Source of the DNA: Zavarzinia sp.
GTDB taxonomy: Bacteria > Pseudomonadota > Alphaproteobacteria > Zavarziniales > Zavarziniaceae
Length of the DNA stretch: 7,648 nucleotides
Direction of reading: 5' to 3'
Assembly: GCA_028694545.1 (NCBI GenBank)
Contig: JAQVKV010000087.1
Coordinates: 1-7,648 of the forward strand
Positions 5,737-7,648 of this stretch are shown here, piece by piece. A program made the position numbers and the translations under genes. The notes beneath the pieces are model-generated. The model was not told the DNA's origin. It did no database searches and saw only the letters and a list, made by a program, of their open reading frames with translations. Numbering within the stretch: position 1 is the stretch's first letter; each line of letters begins with the position of its first letter.

Positions 5737-6900
5737 GTGATCAAGCTGCCCGTCCTCCCCCGGCCCGATCGCCGTACCGTCCTTGCGGCGGCGGCGGGAC
5801 TCGTCCTCGGCCCCCGCCCGAGCCGGGCCGCCACGCCGCGGCCCCTGCGCCTTCTGGCCCCCGCTGCCTATGGCGACGACACCTTTCTCTCCATCCTCGG
5901 CAAACATGTCGGGACGGGCTTCGAGCTCGATCCGCTGGCGACGGACGATGATGCGCTTGCCCCCTTGCGCCCGCTCGGTCCCGCGGCAACGGCCGCCGCA
6001 AGGCGCGCCCGGCCCGCGCTGGCGGTCACGGCGCACCCCTGGCCCCGGGGCATCCTGTGGCCCGAAGGCGTCATCGCCCCCCTCGCCAAACAGGTGTCGC
6101 CGACGACAACCGAACTGGCCCCCGGACTCGTGCCCAGCCTCGCGACCCTGGAGACCGGTCTTGAGGGGCGCTATTTCCTCGGCCGCGGACTTCGCTTCGA
6201 TCTTGCCGCCATGATCGTCGACCGGCGCCGGGTCTCGGTCGATGCGGTCGGCGATCTCGGCCTCGGCCTGCTCGACGATCCCGTATTGCGCGGGCGCTAT
6301 GCCCTGGTTGCCGATCCGCGCTCACTGCTGGCGACCGCCATGCTCTATGCCGGACTCGATCCCTTTCGCCTGCAACGGCCGAGCGAATTGCGCCGGTTGG
6401 AACCGGCGCTGCACCAATTGGTGTCCCGCGCGGGCATGATCGCGCGAACCCCGGCGGAGGCGATCGCCGCCATCGTCGACGGCAAGGTCGACCTCGCCTT
6501 GCCGCTCGGCCTCGGCGCCTCGGCACCCGCGCGCCTGCAGGGCCATGGTCATCTGGCGGCCGCCCTGCCCCGGGTCGGCCCGCTCGGCGGGAGAGCCGCC
6601 TTCTACTGGGTCGAGATCATGACGGTGGTCGCGCAAGCCCCGGCCGAGGCCGCGAAGGCGATGGCCGTCGCCGACGAGGCGGAAGCCATGCTGGCGTTGA
6701 CGCGCAGTGGCGGCGGCCTGCATCCCGTCGCCTCCCTTGCCGATCCGGCCATCGCCGGCCGGTTGACGGCCGCGGAGCGCGCGGCCCTCGACCTCGAACT
6801 CTGGCCAGGACTTCTCGCCGGCTGCGCCGCCATGGGCCTGATGCCCGAGCGCACCCGCCTGGCCCCCCTGCTCGACCAGGCCCTTTCCGAAGCCAAATGA
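5737..6900 (+). CDS. Putative Tat-exported periplasmic solute-binding protein, PotD/spermidine-putrescine-like
   Basis: From GTG 5737 the protein has 387 residues. The N-terminus has a twin-arginine motif (PDRRTVL, R12-R13), an alanine-rich hydrophobic stretch (AAAAGLVLG) and a PSRA cleavage site near residue 31, suggesting export by the Tat system. The mature part carries weak but recognisable features of type 2 periplasmic binding proteins of the polyamine/iron class. These are a first strand LRLLAPAAYGDDTFL, a central VSVDAVGDLGLGLLDDPVLRGRYALVADPRSLLATAMLYAGLDP block that resembles the hinge region of PotD (W..LLDP..KGK.ALLDDPR), and AIVDGKVDLALPLG corresponding to the L..GE.D.A strand. 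No ABC ATPase or permease gene is in view, so it may be an orphan binding protein or one that has lost transport. Ligand unknown. It follows the amidotransferase gene by 52 bp on the same strand and ends at a terminator hairpin. Export is fairly likely; the PotD-like call is moderate. Confidence 0.7.
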   Translation: MIKLPVLPRPDRRTVLAAAAGLVLGPRPSRAATPRPLRLLAPAAYGDDTFLSILGKHVGTGFELDPLATDDDALAPLRPLGPAATAAARRARPALAVTAHPWPRGILWPEGVIAPLAKQVSPTTTELAPGLVPSLATLETGLEGRYFLGRGLRFDLAAMIVDRRRVSVDAVGDLGLGLLDDPVLRGRYALVADPRSLLATAMLYAGLDPFRLQRPSELRRLEPALHQLVSRAGMIARTPAEAIAAIVDGKVDLALPLGLGASAPARLQGHGHLAAALPRVGPLGGRAAFYWVEIMTVVAQAPAEAAKAMAVADEAEAMLALTRSGGGLHPVASLADPAIAGRLTAAERAALDLELWPGLLAGCAAMGLMPERTRLAPLLDQALSEAK

Positions 6901-6929
6901 AAAGGGGCGCGGTTTCCCGCGCCCCTCTT
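6901..6929. terminator. Rho-independent terminator hairpin between convergent genes
   Basis: GGGGCGCGG (6904-6912) and CCGCGCCCC (6917-6925) form a perfect 9-bp GC stem with a four-base TTTC loop, starting three bases after the stop codon at 6898-6900. On the minus strand the stem is followed by TTTT, which suits transcripts of the MMPL gene. On the plus strand only TCTT follows, which is weaker. It probably works in both directions. Confidence 0.8.
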
Positions 6930-6931
6930 CC

Positions 6932-6985
6932 GATCGATCGCCAGGCGATCGTTGATGCGATTGATCGCCAGGCGATCAGTGCATG
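6932..6985. repeat. Two abutting 27-bp units, each with the perfect palindrome GATCGCCAGGCGATC
   Basis: GATCGCCAGGCGATC occurs at 6936-6950 and again, identically, at 6963-6977. Each copy is two 7-base inverted arms around a central A. The units 6932-6958 and 6959-6985 agree at 18 of their first 19 bases and diverge after that. The second unit contains the TGA stop codon of the minus-strand gene (6978-6976) and its last codons. The copies could form two separate hairpins or serve as paired protein-binding sites. I see no third copy in the window. Confidence 0.85.
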
Positions 6986-7648
6986 CTGCGCATCAGCGCG
7001 GTCCGCTCCGCGTCCGACAGCGGCGGATACTTCTTCGGGAAGATCTGCTGGATCACCGCGATCAGGGCCGGCAGCAGGGTGACTGCGCCGATCATGTTCA
7101 CCATGAACATGAAGGTGAGCAGCATGCCCATGTCGGCCTGGAACTTCAGGGCCGAGAAGCTCCAGGTCGAGACGCCGACCGCGAGCGTGAAGCCGGTGAA
7201 CATGGTCGCCGAGCCCACGTCCTTCAGCGCCTGCTCATAGGCGTGGAAGGGCGACTTGCCGAGACGCATGTAGCGCTGGATACGGTTGTACTCGTAGATG
7301 CCGTAGTCGACGCCGATGCCGACCGCGATCGCCAGCACCGGCAGGGTCGAGATCTTCAGGCCGATATGAGCCAGCGTCAGGAACATGTTGCCAATGATCG
7401 TGGACAGGATCAGCGGCAACACGCAGCACAACGAGCCGCGCCATTCGCGATAGGTCAGAAGGACCAGACTGATGACGACGCCGTAGACCCACAGCAGCAT
7501 CGGGATTTCCTGCTCCTCCACGACCTCGTTGGTCGCGGCGGTGACGCCGATCGAGCCGGCGGCCAGGCGGATGTGCATGCCCTCCAGCGTATTCTCGGGC
7601 TTCGCGCGCACACCCTTCACCGCCTGGACCACCTGCTTGATGGTGACC
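6976..7648 (-). CDS. MMPL/HAE3-type RND exporter, C-terminal part, 5' truncated by window
   Basis: The minus-strand frame is open from the window end to the TGA at 6978-6976; about 223 residues are visible and the start lies beyond 7648. It shows five helices, probably TM8-12 of an RND fold: IPMLLWVYGVVISLVLLTY, the LPLILSTIIGNMFLTL region, ISTLPVLAIAVGIGVDYGIY, MFTGFTLAVGVSTWSF and MLLTFMFMVNMIGAVTLLPALIAV. The GVGIDYG-type motif (here GIGVDYGIYEY) with a membrane Asp is typical of MMPL and hydrophobe exporters and carries proton coupling in relatives. The short periplasmic loops and LPALI end fit MMPL/HAE3 rather than the AcrB/HAE1 type at the other end of the window. Relatives export lipids, hopanoids or other hydrophobic molecules; the substrate here is unknown. 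The GTG at 7632 is internal, not the start. The gene ends inside the tandem palindrome, and the shared terminator lies just beyond. Confidence 0.9.
   Translation of the reverse strand, partial: VTIKQVVQAVKGVRAKPENTLEGMHIRLAAGSIGVTAATNEVVEEQEIPMLLWVYGVVISLVLLTYREWRGSLCCVLPLILSTIIGNMFLTLAHIGLKISTLPVLAIAVGIGVDYGIYEYNRIQRYMRLGKSPFHAYEQALKDVGSATMFTGFTLAVGVSTWSFSALKFQADMGMLLTFMFMVNMIGAVTLLPALIAVIQQIFPKKYPPLSDAERTALMRSMH

Noticed and set aside
1..7648. A defence, toxin-antitoxin, CRISPR or mobile system
   Set aside because: I found no repeat array, integrase, transposase or defence-type domain; the genes are ordinary chromosomal families and only the 6932-6985 repeat is unexplained.
6976..7648. Linking the two RND proteins at either end as one pump
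   Set aside because: They are in opposite orientation, about 5 kb apart, and belong to different subfamilies (HAE1 and MMPL/HAE3).

Overview
The window looks like chromosomal DNA from a GC-rich alphaproteobacterium, perhaps a Rhodospirillales-type lineage. This is judged from the strong G/C bias at third codon positions, the dense gene packing and the protein families; no rRNA or other marker gene is present to settle it. I see no insertion sequence, phage gene, tRNA, CRISPR array or other sign of recent transfer. Most of the window is well-packed, ordinary chromosomal content.

Layout. Bases 1-1501 (+) hold the C-terminal half of an AcrB/HAE1-type RND efflux permease. A 98-bp gap with an imperfect hairpin follows. 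Next is rlmI (1600-2799, +), a 23S rRNA m5C methyltransferase of the RlmI/YccW type. Its end overlaps a GTG-started exported VWA-like protein of the DUF1194 family (2775-3485, +). That gene in turn overlaps tail-to-tail with a minus-strand pair: an SPFH/stomatin protein of the QmcA type (3920-4867) followed by a short NfeD protein (3466-3906). A 79-bp divergent intergenic region (4868-4946) carries several inverted repeats, including a GTGA-N6-TCAC palindrome. Then come a stand-alone class I glutamine amidotransferase (4947-5684, +) and a Tat-signal protein resembling a PotD-type periplasmic solute-binding protein (5737-6900, +). A GC-rich hairpin terminator and a 27-bp tandem repeat built around a perfect palindrome separate this from the last gene. 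That gene (6976-7648, minus, continuing past the window) is the C-terminal part of an MMPL/HAE3-type RND exporter.

How the genes work together. The clearest functional unit is the QmcA-NfeD pair, a membrane scaffold and its OB-fold partner, with the NfeD ribosome-binding site overlapping the qmcA stop. rlmI and the DUF1194 gene are probably co-transcribed because they overlap, but no functional link is evident. The amidotransferase and the PotD-like protein lie 52 bp apart on one strand and could share a transcript. The two RND proteins at the ends belong to different subfamilies and are not parts of one system.

Ribosome-binding-site positions suggest that two genes start downstream of the first available ATG: qmcA at 4867 and the PotD-like gene at GTG 5737. 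The least expected structure is the tandem palindrome at 6932-6985, which overlaps the stop codon of the last gene.
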